Below, in pieces: positions 1 through 7,578 of a stretch of DNA of 10,000 nt (position 1 is the first letter of the stretch; each line of letters starts with the position of its first letter). The position numbers and the translations under genes are program-made. The notes beneath the pieces were generated by a model. That model saw only the letters and a list, made by a program, of their open reading frames with translations, ran no database searches and was not told the origin of the DNA. Source of the DNA: Symbiodinium natans (taxonomy: Eukaryota; Sar; Dinophyceae; Suessiales; Symbiodiniaceae); the NCBI GenBank assembly GCA_905221605.1, contig CAJNDS010000473.1:105001-115000 (forward strand), written 5' to 3'.

Positions 1-41
1 TGATGCCCTGATGAGCTTTGTTTCATTTTTGCTTCCGATAG

Positions 42-53
42 TTTCGGCTCAAG
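42..53 (+). other. Spliced-leader relic (3' half of dinoflagellate SL)
   Basis: TTTCGGCTCAAG matches the last 12 bases of the conserved dinoflagellate spliced leader (TTTTGGCTCAAG) at 11 of 12 positions. CCGATAG just upstream vaguely resembles the SL 5' part with a gap. In dinoflagellates, such relics mark genes that were trans-spliced, reverse-transcribed and reinserted. The long intron-free frame just downstream fits that origin. A chance 11/12 match in 10 kb on two strands is unlikely (a few percent) but not excluded. Confidence 0.5.
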
Positions 54-118
54 ATGTAAGTCACCAGAGCTGCTACCTTCGCCATGTACAATTTAAGCAG
101 CACCTGCCTTCTTCGACG

Positions 119-1111
119 ATGAAGCGCCCAGCTCCTGTTCAGTTTTTACCAGCCAAGCCAGTACTGTTTTGGGCACTGACGGATATTCCCAGCATAAATG
201 CGAAGCAGCTGCCTGGAAATCCGTCAGCAAGCCAGGGCTGGACGATTTCATCACGGGAATGCGGTTCGCCTCAACCTCCGAAACGCCCCAGCAAGGGTTT
301 GCCGAATGAACGAACGCCTTCGATTGGGCGACCAGCCTCTGCGCCGCAGCTGAGGAGCAAGACGCCAGCGCAGGCCCAGCAGCCATGCACGACGCGGGGA
401 CGGAAGCTTCAAGCTCGACAGAGCCATGGCAGGGAGGCTAGCCGGGAGGCTAGCAAGGAGAGCAAGGAGGCGTCTGCAATGACAGTGCCCTTCATATTGT
501 CGTACGACCCCCGACAGAAAGCTGCTGAGAAACCAGACAAACGGAACAGCCAGCAAGTTGAGCTTTGTGCGCGTGTGCCTTCGGGCAGACCGCCGAGCAA
601 GGGCGCACAGATCAAAAAGCAAAGAATGGCTTGGCAGGAGAGTGCTTCCGACAAGATGGCACAGCAGCTAGGATACCAGCCAGGGTTGCCGCGCAAGCCG
701 GGAGCACAGTCTCTGATTCCCAAGCAGGTGTCGGACTTGCCAAATGTTCTGGCCCACATGGGGCGTCTGAAAGCTGAGCAACTCGAGCTAGCACAGCAAG
801 GCGAAGGCCTCGAAGGAGTGAAGATTAAGACCTGCAAGGATGTTTGTGTGTTGGAGTTTCCTGACAATGGGGCTCGTTTGTTAGTGAATCGGTGGAGGCC
901 GGGTTACAGCGAGCGGACCGAGCGGCAGCAACCAAACCGCGCTCAAAGCGCCCCTGGCCGCAGGACGCGCTCGAGCCCACAGCTTTCACCATCAGTGTCT
1001 ACAGGTTTTCCACGCACGCCGGTGAAGCCAGTACAGTCTGTACAAAGCGCCCAAACGGGCAGCCAAGGTATCAGCGTGCTGCATTTTGAACTCATAGGCC
1101 AAGCCGAGTAG
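119..1111 (+). CDS. Hypothetical basic low-complexity protein, apparently intronless
   Basis: This single open frame runs from ATG 119 to TAG 1109-1111 (330 aa). The frame is also open to the left edge, and an in-frame ATG at 11 would give 366 aa. I prefer 119 because the spliced-leader relic at 42-53 would then lie in the 5' leader; the ATG at 54 is followed at once by a stop. The protein is rich in Pro, Gln, Ser, Arg and Lys. It has RPASAP-like and RAQSAPGRR-like motifs (a style common in protist cytoskeletal and ciliary proteins) and an REAS/KEAS repeat near 420-480. The most fold-like part is at about 760-910 (LKAEQLELAQ, then CVLEFPDNGARLLVNRW). I recognise no family. Unlike the two genes that follow, no intron is needed, which suggests a retrocopy. 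A further upstream exon outside the window is possible. Confidence 0.55.
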   Translation: MKRPAPVQFLPAKPVLFWALTDIPSINAKQLPGNPSASQGWTISSRECGSPQPPKRPSKGLPNERTPSIGRPASAPQLRSKTPAQAQQPCTTRGRKLQARQSHGREASREASKESKEASAMTVPFILSYDPRQKAAEKPDKRNSQQVELCARVPSGRPPSKGAQIKKQRMAWQESASDKMAQQLGYQPGLPRKPGAQSLIPKQVSDLPNVLAHMGRLKAEQLELAQQGEGLEGVKIKTCKDVCVLEFPDNGARLLVNRWRPGYSERTERQQPNRAQSAPGRRTRSSPQLSPSVSTGFPRTPVKPVQSVQSAQTGSQGISVLHFELIGQAE

Positions 1112-1290
1112 AGTTAGTAGAGTAGTAGAGTAGGTGCGAGACCTGTGACCCATTGTTCGACCCGCAGCACTTGTGCAAGAGCTTTGCAAACTCAGGCATG
1201 CAGCAATGCAGCAGTCACGTATCAGTACTTGGCACAGAAACGGCCCCTTTTAGTCGTTGAAGCATTTCATCGGCTCCAGCACACCTAGCC
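1112..1290. other. Short intergenic spacer before msrB
   Basis: The spacer opens with a small GTAGA/GTAGT repeat (about 1112-1133). The downstream gene's ATG at 1291 is preceded by CACACCTAGCC, so the AG at 1287-1288 is a possible trans-splice acceptor. No gene is seen here. Confidence 0.35.
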
Positions 1291-2479
1291 ATGACCGAGC
1301 CCTCCCGAGATCCTGCAGCCTATGAGGCGCTTGGTGCATCTTCGGTACATCTTTGGTGCTCGCCCCGCCAGATGCCCCGCCAGATGCCCTGCCAGGTTCC
1401 GAAAGCCAAAGGTTCAACACATCTTGGCAGCGCCGCCATCGATGTGAAGCTCGGCTCTTGGATCTCTGTTGGATCTCTTGGTCCCTCTGAGTCCCTCTAT
1501 TAGACCCTCTATAGTCCCTCTATAGCCGACGTTTGGTTTGTTTGCAGATATGTGCGGCATGGCGCATTGTGCAGCTTCAGGCTGTCGGAGACGGAATGGA
1601 GCGAGAAACTTCGGACAAACGTGTTCAAGGACTGGCGTTGAGTCGAATCAATGTCGCTGTGAAGCTGACGCTTTCCAAGAACGACTGAAAGGTTCTTCGG
1701 AAAAAGGCGACGGAGCCTGGGCATCGTATCAAGTTCCCTGAAGGCCTTTCTGCTATGTTCTGCTTCTGGCCTTCTGTCATCTTCTGTCCTTTGTGAGCCC
1801 GTGCTCCGGTGCTGGTGCTGGTGCTGGTGCGAGGCTTCGACGATCACAAGGATTCCGGCATCTACGTCTGCGGGGGATGTTTTGCAGCCGGGCGGCAGGT
1901 GTGGCAGTGGTGTGATGCAGGTGGGTGCAGGTGGATTTCCGAGATGGCATCTGTTCGCTCTTGGAGGTCCCTCTGTACAGCAGCAGCATGAAGTTTGACT
2001 GCGGATGTGGTTGGCCCGGATTTTGGGCTAACGTCAAGGCGCGCATTGTCCTTGTCAGCAGAAGAGGGGGTTCGTGAGCTTAGTTTTTGGGATGAGACTC
2101 GGAGACAGTTATCCCTTGTTGGAGGATGCCGTCTACGAGCAAAGAGATGCTGACGGGCGAAGGCCGGAATTCCACTTGCAGTCACTTGCAGTATCTGAAG
2201 CAGAGAACATCCCTGCTTAGGTGCGAAATTCTCTGTTCAAAGTGTCGCCTCCTCGGTCGCTCATCACATGGCCGCGTACGGGGGAAAAGAAGCTGACGGC
2301 TGAAGGTGATGGCCACCTGGGGCATGTCTTCCGTGGCGAGGCAAAATCTCATGGGTGAAGGGCAAAGTGGCAAAGTGTATGCCAGAGAAGTGCAAAGTGT
2401 GTCCGGTGCAATGCTTCGGCAGGCCTTCGGATATTGCACAGATGAGCGGCACTGCGTGAACTCGCTGAGCCTGGTGTAA
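1291..2479 (+). CDS. msrB: Peptide-methionine (R)-S-oxide reductase MsrB, nine exons
   Basis: The enzyme reduces methionine-R-sulfoxide in proteins back to methionine using thioredoxin-type reductant. My exons are 1291-1490, 1548-1629, 1692-1743, 1834-1883, 1967-2038, 2125-2162, 2221-2243, 2306-2340 and 2423-2479 (stop TAA); they give 202 aa in one frame. Family marks appear in order: LSETEW and VLRKKATEPG at the domain start; zinc-binding CGGC (residues 124-127); PLYSSSMKFDCGCGWPGFW (130-148) with the substrate-binding Trp; zinc-binding CSKC (170-173); DGHLGHVFRGE (174-184); and DERHCVNSLSL (191-201), whose Cys195 is the expected catalytic cysteine. Donors after exon 1 are GA (1630), GC (1744, 1884, 2039, 2163, 2341) and GT (2244). 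All acceptors are AG, usually followed by G. The domain is certain. Exon 1 and its junction (GT at 1491) are less so; the first 66 residues would be an N-terminal extension of unknown targeting. All key residues are present, so it looks functional. Confidence 0.92.
1369..1397 (+). repeat. 12-base tandem repeat in msrB exon 1
   Basis: About 2.4 copies of CGCCAGATGCCC encode an MPRQ-type repeat in the putative N-terminal extension. Another short degenerate repeat (TCCCTCT/GGATCTCT) covers about 1460-1525, across the first proposed intron. Confidence 0.5.
1807..1830 (+). repeat. GGTGCT hexamer repeat in msrB intron 3
   Basis: About four GGTGCT-type units sit just before the acceptor GAG|GC at 1833. 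Read through, they would encode alternating Cys-Trp or Leu-Val; the MsrB homology shows they are intronic. Confidence 0.6.
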
Positions 2480-2693
2480 CTTTGGCCTGTTGGACATTTC
2501 AACTGTTTCCACATGTTTCCAGCTGGTTCCCCATGATTCCTGCAACGGGTGCTTTTGCGCAAGGTTTCTGCCGGCCAAAGGCGGTGAGGCGGTGGTGCCG
2601 TCATACACGGGACCAGTCTTTGGGACGGCCTGGCAATTTGAACGCGCGCGGTGCAAGTGACTGTGATTCCTGTGGTTCTGAGCTGAGCTAAAC
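2480..2693. other. Spacer between msrB and the KAP3 segment
   Basis: Frame 1 is open from the msrB stop region to TAA 2689-2691, but without an ATG near its beginning and with no family resemblance. A 14-base direct repeat has one copy here (2541-2554) and one at the start of the next gene. The spacer is far too short for the missing N-terminal half of KAP3. Confidence 0.3.
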
Positions 2694-2711
2694 ATGTTGC
2701 AACGGGTGCTT
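2541..2711 (+). repeat. 14-base direct repeat pair, 157 bases apart
   Basis: TGCAACGGGTGCTT occurs at 2541-2554 and again at 2698-2711. The second copy starts inside the proposed ATG region of the KAP3 segment. It could be a local duplication or an insertion footprint. Confidence 0.6.
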
Positions 2712-5226
2712 GCTTGGCGAGCATGTCCACGTCCACGCCAGGTAATCTTGTGGCAAAGTGATTCGAAGCATGAGCAGGGTCTGGTCGAAGTCTGTGATCT
2801 TTTGGCAGCCTTGCAGCCCAGCAGTTCCGTGTTGCAGAACGCTGCGGCATTTTCTGGAGCTAGCAGAATTCACAACAATCTTCTCTGCTGCGATGCGAAA
2901 AACGTGGTCACCGGCATGCTCTGCATATGCTCTGCAATCAAGTCCCATAAGTTCATAAGCATCTAGGCCGCTCTGTGTGCCAGCCGCCTGTCTCCATGCA
3001 GGTGCCTTGGGCGGAGCTTTGTGAGGCGGGACTCCTGGAGCTCCTCACACGGCTCCTGGTGCCCAGCTTCTCCGAGGCATTCTCAGCGAAACTCAAACAG
3101 TTTTTCAAGAGTAGTTCAAGAATAGTTCTCAAGATATCCCAAGCCACGCTGGACAGGATGACGTGGTGCTGGAGTGTGTGCTGCTGGCCAGTAATCTGGC
3201 CTGCTGTCCAGCTTCTCTGGCCTGTTTGTTCTGGTGTGGGTCTCGTGTTAAGCTTGCCGTGTGAACGTGTGTGAACCGTGTGAAACGTTTGTTTGAACCT
3301 TGATGCGCAGGAATCGGCGCAGCACATTGCAGGCTCCCGGCTCCCGGCATTGATGCAGGACTCCACGGTTTCCAAAAAGATGATGGAATCTGGCTGCTCC
3401 GGTGGCAGTGCAACAAGCGACTGCACCATGCCACAACAAGCGTGCATCCAAAGTTTAGGCACAGCTTATGGTCTGAAGCAGCATCCACACTGAAGGAACA
3501 AGAAGCAAAGCAGCCCACAAGGAAACAAGGAAACAAGGGGCCCTACACTCCCATCACTCCCATCTCGTACCCACCCCATGGGCGAAAAATCAGTGATGCT
3601 CAATGTAAAGGGGCTAATGGATGGCGTTTCAGTAGCTACCTGTCGGATTTACTACGGGCTGGCCCGATTCCCTGAGCAAACTTCCTTCAGGTAGGCAAGG
3701 AAAAAGACTGTGAGCATCTCCTCACTTCCCTGAGGTATCACTTTCTGGGCCCAAAAAGGGCTAAATCGGCTCAGCTCGTGCAAAGAAGAGTCCCGCAGCA
3801 CGAGCGCCAAACAGGGGCTGGCCGTCATGGCTGCTACGGTTGGCTAAAGCTCGCCACGACCACTGCTTTCCAAAACATCGACTGCTGTTGGGTCTTGCTA
3901 GGACTTGCTTGTGGAGAAGCGAGAGGACGAGGTGAGTTTGCCCTGCCTTGCCGCAGCAGCTGAAATTTTGAGCAGAACTTTGAACCCACGACATGCAGTC
4001 TACAAAGACAGCGAAGGAGATTGTTGTCCAGCTACTCTTCACGTTCCATTGCCTGCTACTCCATGATGAGGCCAGCTGGATTTCATAAGCTTCGTTGTCT
4101 GCAGAGCGAAAGTGTTCTCCAAAGGTTCGTGAGTTTGTCCTCCAAGAAACGGAGTTGGCACCTTGCATCATGAGGCACTGCTTTGCCAGATTGCTAGTGT
4201 GCAGCTTGTGCACGTGTCCGACAAGGACTTTTAATGACGTGAACCCGTTCTGCATCTCACCAGGTTTGCGCGAGCGCGAAATCCTGCGGTGCTGGAGTAC
4301 GCAACCGCGCTGTTGCAGGCGGGGATGATTCCCCCGCACTCACAGATTCCGCTTGCCTGGTGTGTCTGTGCAGATAGTGGCGACCACCAACGATGCTCCG
4401 GGCACGGAGGACTACTGCAGCCAGCGGAAGAAAGCGTCAACCTTTCTTCTTCTGATCCGCAGGATGGTACGCCAGCATGGGTAGAGCAGATCAAGGCCAG
4501 TTAAATCGGTCGAATTGTTCGTGCGTTTTCGTTGCTTAAATGTCATGAGCAAGGCATTTCGCTTTGAGCAGCACAATCCGGAGTGGTGTAGATGTGCCAG
4601 ACACCCGTCTTCCCACATGCAAAAGCTGCTGCTTGCCATTTTCCCTTGTGCTCAGGTCAATCGAGAGTTAAGCGGGGGTACTGGCATGTCTCCTGGTGGA
4701 GCATATGGAGGCTATTACGATGAGCATGAGGCACCGAGATTTGATGTACAGCTGGCTTGGTTTTGCAAGATGTTGGTGTTTCCATTTAGTTGGCTATCGC
4801 AGCTTCCATGGCCATGGTTGAGCAGGGCAGCGGCGTGGAGGATGAGGAAGAGTTCGCATTCCATTGGCCATCACCTTAGAATGCCGTCAATGCCTCGCTC
4901 TCACAAACTTGGTACTGGCATGAACCGGCATGTGCTAGGGCGGGCGTTGATGCTGCAGATCCTCGTGACCTTGCGAAGCGTGATTGGGCCAACCAGGACA
5001 AGTCCCAGCATACCCTTCACGGTGAAAATTTTCCTGCATAACTTGCAGGATTTCGCGAAGCTTTCCCATTCCAGCCGGTGGCAAACATGATTCTCCGCAT
5101 TACTTCGGGGTGCCGCAGCAAATGCGCAGCGGACTTGTACAGTGCCCTGAGAAAGAGGACAATCGATTCCTCAAGTCTCACTCCATCTCAACAAATCAGA
5201 ATGTTTTCATGCATGCCTCAAGATAA
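2694..5226 (+). CDS. KAP3: Kinesin-associated protein KAP3 (FLA3/KIFAP3), C-terminal half only
   Basis: KAP3 is the armadillo-repeat, non-motor subunit of heterotrimeric kinesin-2, which links the motor to cargo in anterograde intraflagellar transport. Proposed exons: 2694-2828, 3002-3076, 3157-3219, 3311-3358, 3902-3931, 4017-4070, 4105-4124, 4264-4318, 4374-4409, 4463-4495, 4554-4595, 4656-4730 (or -4745), 4790-4866, 4939-5001 and 5049-5226 (TAA); about 327 aa. The spliced order follows the family: VEVCDLLAAL, then VPWAELCEAGLLELLTRLL, DDVVLECVLLASNLA, GSRLPALMQDLLVEKREDE, EIVVQLLFTFHCLLLHDE, RARNPAVLEYATALLQ, and AFRFEQHNPEW (human KIFAP3 has KFRWHNSQW there). Donors are mostly GC, some GT, and GA at 3359 and 4410. 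Family members are usually 700-800 aa; the first roughly 400-450 residues are missing and a complete msrB lies directly upstream. The ATG at 2694 may only be an internal Met. Weak points: the 34-base gap 4071-4104, the 4731-4789 junction, and the frame of the last exon. The tail after HNPEW is not recognisable, as is usual for this family. Confidence 0.83.
3359..3901 (+). other. Long GA-AG intron of the KAP3 segment (543 bases)
   Basis: Donor CAG|GACTCC and acceptor CTAG|GACTTG share the direct repeat AGGACT. Removing it joins LPALMQ to DLLVEKREDE, as the KAP3 family demands. The upstream frame stays open into the intron as far as TGA 3491-3493, which I take as chance. No other gene is seen inside. 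Confidence 0.7.
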
Positions 5227-5401
5227 AAACTCATGCCAGGCTGCCTGCTCAGCTATGCTTGTGTCATCATAAACACGTTCATGAAGTAACCGCACGATTC
5301 AAAGAGGGGAGCCTTCCTTAGGAGCACTAGCCCACTCCACTTCTGGACTTGCTGCACGATCTGCTTTCCGCGTCCCGCGCCATCAAGCAGAAGCGAGCGT
5401 A

Positions 5402-5418
5402 CCCCCCCCTCCCCCCCC
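5402..5418 (+). repeat. Poly-C tract C8-T-C8
   Basis: Two runs of eight C are separated by one T. The opposite strand is G-rich and might form a quadruplex. Similar tracts are C12 at 5611-5622 and C10 at 6753-6762. Confidence 0.85.
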
Positions 5419-5610
5419 TGTCCGGAACATAATGAACTCAGGGCGAGTGTGACGAACACGATGCAGCGTCAGAAAGTTACAGCTGCGCTCTGCAATCTAG
5501 CGATTGCATCGGAATGACGACAGGTTCAATCGGACAACTCCTCGGCCATGCACCAGCGTGTGTAAGGGGCACATGGCGGCATCGCACGAAGATGTAACAT
5601 GCACCTGGAT

Positions 5611-5622
5611 CCCCCCCCCCCC
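5611..5622 (+). repeat. Poly-C tract (C12)
   Basis: An uninterrupted run of twelve C, prone to length errors in assembly. Confidence 0.85.
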
Positions 5623-5657
5623 GCCGTGTCATCCTCGGCACACTTGCAAGTGCCAGG

Positions 5658-6077
5658 ATGGCATTTCGCGGTGGTCGGCCCTATTTCCTCGGGATGTCGC
5701 CCTACACTCATCAACACAAAGCCGACCTCCAGCTGCATTGCCATGTGACTGCACCTCCTCGCCTGCCCAAAGCATGCCTGGTGCGGGTAATGCGGCGTGA
5801 GAGCTGGACAGTTGCCTATGGTGGCATATCGTACACCCGGCCTCACAAGGCACGTCAATGTGAGATTTCATCAGGATTTCGGAGAAATGCCCGAAATGTA
5901 GGATGCTCGCAGCGTGCATGCCGACGTCTCCACTATCGCATCCTTCACATCTGTGTGTGCAATCACACCCATGATGGGCAAAATGCGTCTGGCAGACAGC
6001 GTGTGATTTCAGTTCACAACATGTTGCGTTGGAAGGTGATTTTGCTTCTGAGTTGCTCAACGTCGCGCGATCGGTGA
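5658..6077 (+). CDS. Possible hypothetical ORF, 139 aa (unrecognised)
   Basis: This frame opens with a true ATG and runs 139 codons to TGA 6075-6077. The start follows GTGCCAGG, so the AG at 5655-5656 could be a splice or trans-splice acceptor. The product is basic, with many His, Arg and Cys and no recognisable domain. Almost the same span is open on the minus strand (5629-6060, 143 codons, no ATG at its start), and the minus-strand codons around 5640-5770 look at least as coding-like (many GNN codons). Only one of the two, or neither, can be real; the surrounding genes favour the + strand. Confidence 0.25.
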   Translation: MAFRGGRPYFLGMSPYTHQHKADLQLHCHVTAPPRLPKACLVRVMRRESWTVAYGGISYTRPHKARQCEISSGFRRNARNVGCSQRACRRLHYRILHICVCNHTHDGQNASGRQRVISVHNMLRWKVILLLSCSTSRDR

Positions 6078-6310
6078 TGTTTGCTCGGACTCTTGGTACA
6101 TTCCTCTTCTATGTTCTTCGCCCTTCTCTCTCTCTCTCTCCCGCTCATCTTCTTGTGTCTTCCTGCTTTTGTAAACAGGTTCTTGATTCTACCGCAAGAG
6201 AAATGCCGATGTCATTTGCAGTGTACGGAATGCCGCAATGCCGGAGTCTTCGGAGGCTTGTCTCCCTTTGTCTCCATTTGTGGGTGGTTTTTGTTCAGGT
6301 TACGAATTAG
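6044..6310 (+). CDS. Candidate exon pair around a 105-base intron (unrecognised)
   Basis: The first exon ends at 6073 and reads GDFASELLNVARS; its start is uncertain, perhaps after TGGAAG|GT. Then comes donor GTGATG (6074), a (CT)n polypyrimidine run near 6126-6142, and acceptor TTTTGTAAACAG (6178). The next exon reads VLDSTAREMPMSFAVYGMPQ from 6179 in the same frame. It can run to TAG 6308-6310, or splice at CGGAG|GC to an AG|G acceptor at 6298 and stop shortly after. The intron has strong signals; the protein is not recognised. It overlaps the end of the 5658-6077 ORF in another frame, so they are competing models. Confidence 0.35.
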   Translation, partial: ASELLNVARSVMFARTLGTFLFYVLRPSLSLSPAHLLVSSCFCKQVLDSTAREMPMSFAVYGMPQCRSLRRLVSLCLHLWVVFVQVTN

Positions 6311-7059
6311 CTCCCCCTGAAACTTGAGGGGATCCTGTCGTCTGTCTTCAGGTCTTCAGGCTACTCCCCGGGCTGGTGCTGGTTTTTGGGGCTGTGGCAG
6401 CCCGAGTCTCTATGCATGGATGAGGACCTCCATGCATCGGGAAGCTGATGTTGGCATGACGAGTGCGCCCTAAACCCCAGAACACACGCTACCCTTTTGT
6501 CAGCCCTGGATTCCATTGGCAAACATCGTCGCGTGCTAGGAAACAAATGCGCTGCGTCATGCAAGTGAGGGCCTCCTTTTTTCAGACCGATCTTGGGTCT
6601 CAAGTTTCCGTTGTTTTGTTTCTTGGATGGGATGAGCCTTGGGCAACCCTCGCATGCCTCGCCTGCCTTGAACAATGAATGCCCCGTTCGCTTACTTGCA
6701 GTCCCTTTCGGGAAGCCCCCTTTACGCGCCCTCTGCCTTGCAGAGCTTTCGTCCCCCCCCCCTTTAGGCGCAAGCTTCATTTTGAAGTTTGTCTCTCCTT
6801 GTCACTGCTGGGAGAATGTTCATGGAAGTGCACCATCGCGGCAGATGAGTATTTAGATTGTTAAGACGTGTAGGCGCACGAAACGCAGCCCCCCAAGTGG
6901 CCCATTCACCAGTGCTGCTTTGCTTCTTTCTGCCGGATTTGTCACCTCCGCGAGAATGCTTTGCCCATCTCCTTCCAGCCTCCATCTCCAGCGGCAACCG
7001 TCTGGTAGTCCTGGGGCAGCCAGCTTTGCAAAGCCAAGACTAGCACGAAGTTTGAGTGA
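6311..7059. other. No assignable gene; scattered exon-like fragments
   Basis: Several short frames look mildly coding: 6360-6447 (WQPESLCMDEDLHASGS then stop), 6588-6678 (after TTTTTTCAG; DLGSQVSVVLFLGWDEPW) and 6867-7006 (after GTGTAG|G; AHETQPPKWPIHQ). I could not join them into one frame or match a family. A C10 tract lies at 6753-6762. Pyrimidine richness keeps several + frames open at once, so open length is poor evidence here. Confidence 0.3.
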
Positions 7060-7303
7060 TTCAGAGTTTTTTTTAACCGCGGCAAAACACACTCAAAATT
7101 CTTGCTCATGGCGATGTGCCGTGGTTACGAGAGGCACGTGGGCCGCATTGGTCATGCTGCGAAAACAGCCACTGCAGTCGAAGAAGCCTTCGGAACCGAA
7201 CACATCAGGACAAAGAAACGAACCAGGTGCTCTAAGCGGCTTGCGTAGAGTCCCCCAGCTCAGAATTGCGCGCAAGTTGTTGTCTGCTGGCATCGGCCGG
7301 TAG
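7060..7303 (+). CDS. Candidate small exon(s), unrecognised
   Basis: The frame with ATG 7108 reads MAMCRGYERHVGRIGHAAK, then TATAVEEAFGTEHIRTKKR. Its codons are rich in GNN, and it is open upstream to 7060. Unspliced, it stops at TAG 7246-7248. With an AACCAG|GTGCTC donor (7227) and a CTCAG acceptor (7263) it would continue IARKLLSAGIGR to TAG 7301-7303. That intron would be only 37 bases. A second + frame is open across the same stretch (6920-7303), so the reading frame is uncertain. Confidence 0.3.
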
Positions 7304-7550
7304 GCTTGGTGTGAACAGCTGCCAGGCTCACGTTGACCAGACGCCTGTAAAGACTTGCGAGCGAAAGCACAGATCAACTGGAAAGGTTTTCAGTTTGGGG
7401 CGGACCATCCACAACGGGCCAGGCCTGCGCACAGAACACCGCTTGGTTGGAGGGGTCAGTATGTTGCCTGGCCTTCGGCAAGGTTCACTCCTCACCTGGC
7501 AACAGGTTTCTAGAGATTTGCTTCAAAGGCCCAAGTTTGGGAAGGCGTGA
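7266..7550 (+). CDS. Candidate exon ending at TGA 7548-7550, unrecognised
   Basis: This frame holds about 94 codons with a protein-like composition, including SMLPGLRQGSLLTWQQVSRD before the end LLQRPKFGKA. It has no ATG near its beginning, so it would need an upstream exon. Several internal AG|G sites (for example GGAAAG|GTTTTC and CGGCAAG|GTTCAC) could split it, as happens in msrB and KAP3. No family is recognised. Confidence 0.3.
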   Translation: MRASCCLLASAGRLGVNSCQAHVDQTPVKTCERKHRSTGKVFSLGRTIHNGPGLRTEHRLVGGVSMLPGLRQGSLLTWQQVSRDLLQRPKFGKA

Positions 7551-7578
7551 GACCACTTGGCGCACATGTGCAGGCCAG

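Larger units (their letters stand above)
5227..5657. other. Gene-poor stretch downstream of KAP3 with poly-C tracts
   Basis: I see no convincing exon here. Notable are the interrupted C tract C8-T-C8 at 5402-5418 and a C12 tract at 5611-5622. This should contain the KAP3 3' end; dinoflagellates lack a strict AATAAA signal, so the site cannot be placed. Confidence 0.4.

Noticed and set aside
1672-1998. Open + frame across msrB introns 2-4, including a Cys-Trp repeat
   Set aside because: MsrB homology lies in other frames of the same stretch; this frame reads through introns and the GGTGCT repeat.
2182-2850. 222-codon minus-strand ORF
   Set aside because: It overlaps the msrB 3' exons and the KAP3 start antisense, begins without a convincing context, and its composition is that of a shadow frame.
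3359-3493. In-frame continuation after LPALMQ to TGA 3493
   Set aside because: KAP3 homology jumps from LPALMQ to DLLVEKREDE at 3902, so this is intron that happens to stay open.
2953-3536. Minus-strand ORFs of 135 and 169 codons
   Set aside because: They lie antisense to KAP3 exons with clear homology on the + strand.
3761-4339. 192-codon minus-strand ORF
   Set aside because: It is antisense to several KAP3 exons and has no recognisable domain.
6361-6780. 139-codon minus-strand ORF rich in Lys, Arg and Gly
   Set aside because: It is the complement of pyrimidine-rich DNA, which produces Lys/Arg/Gly codons by composition; no family is seen.
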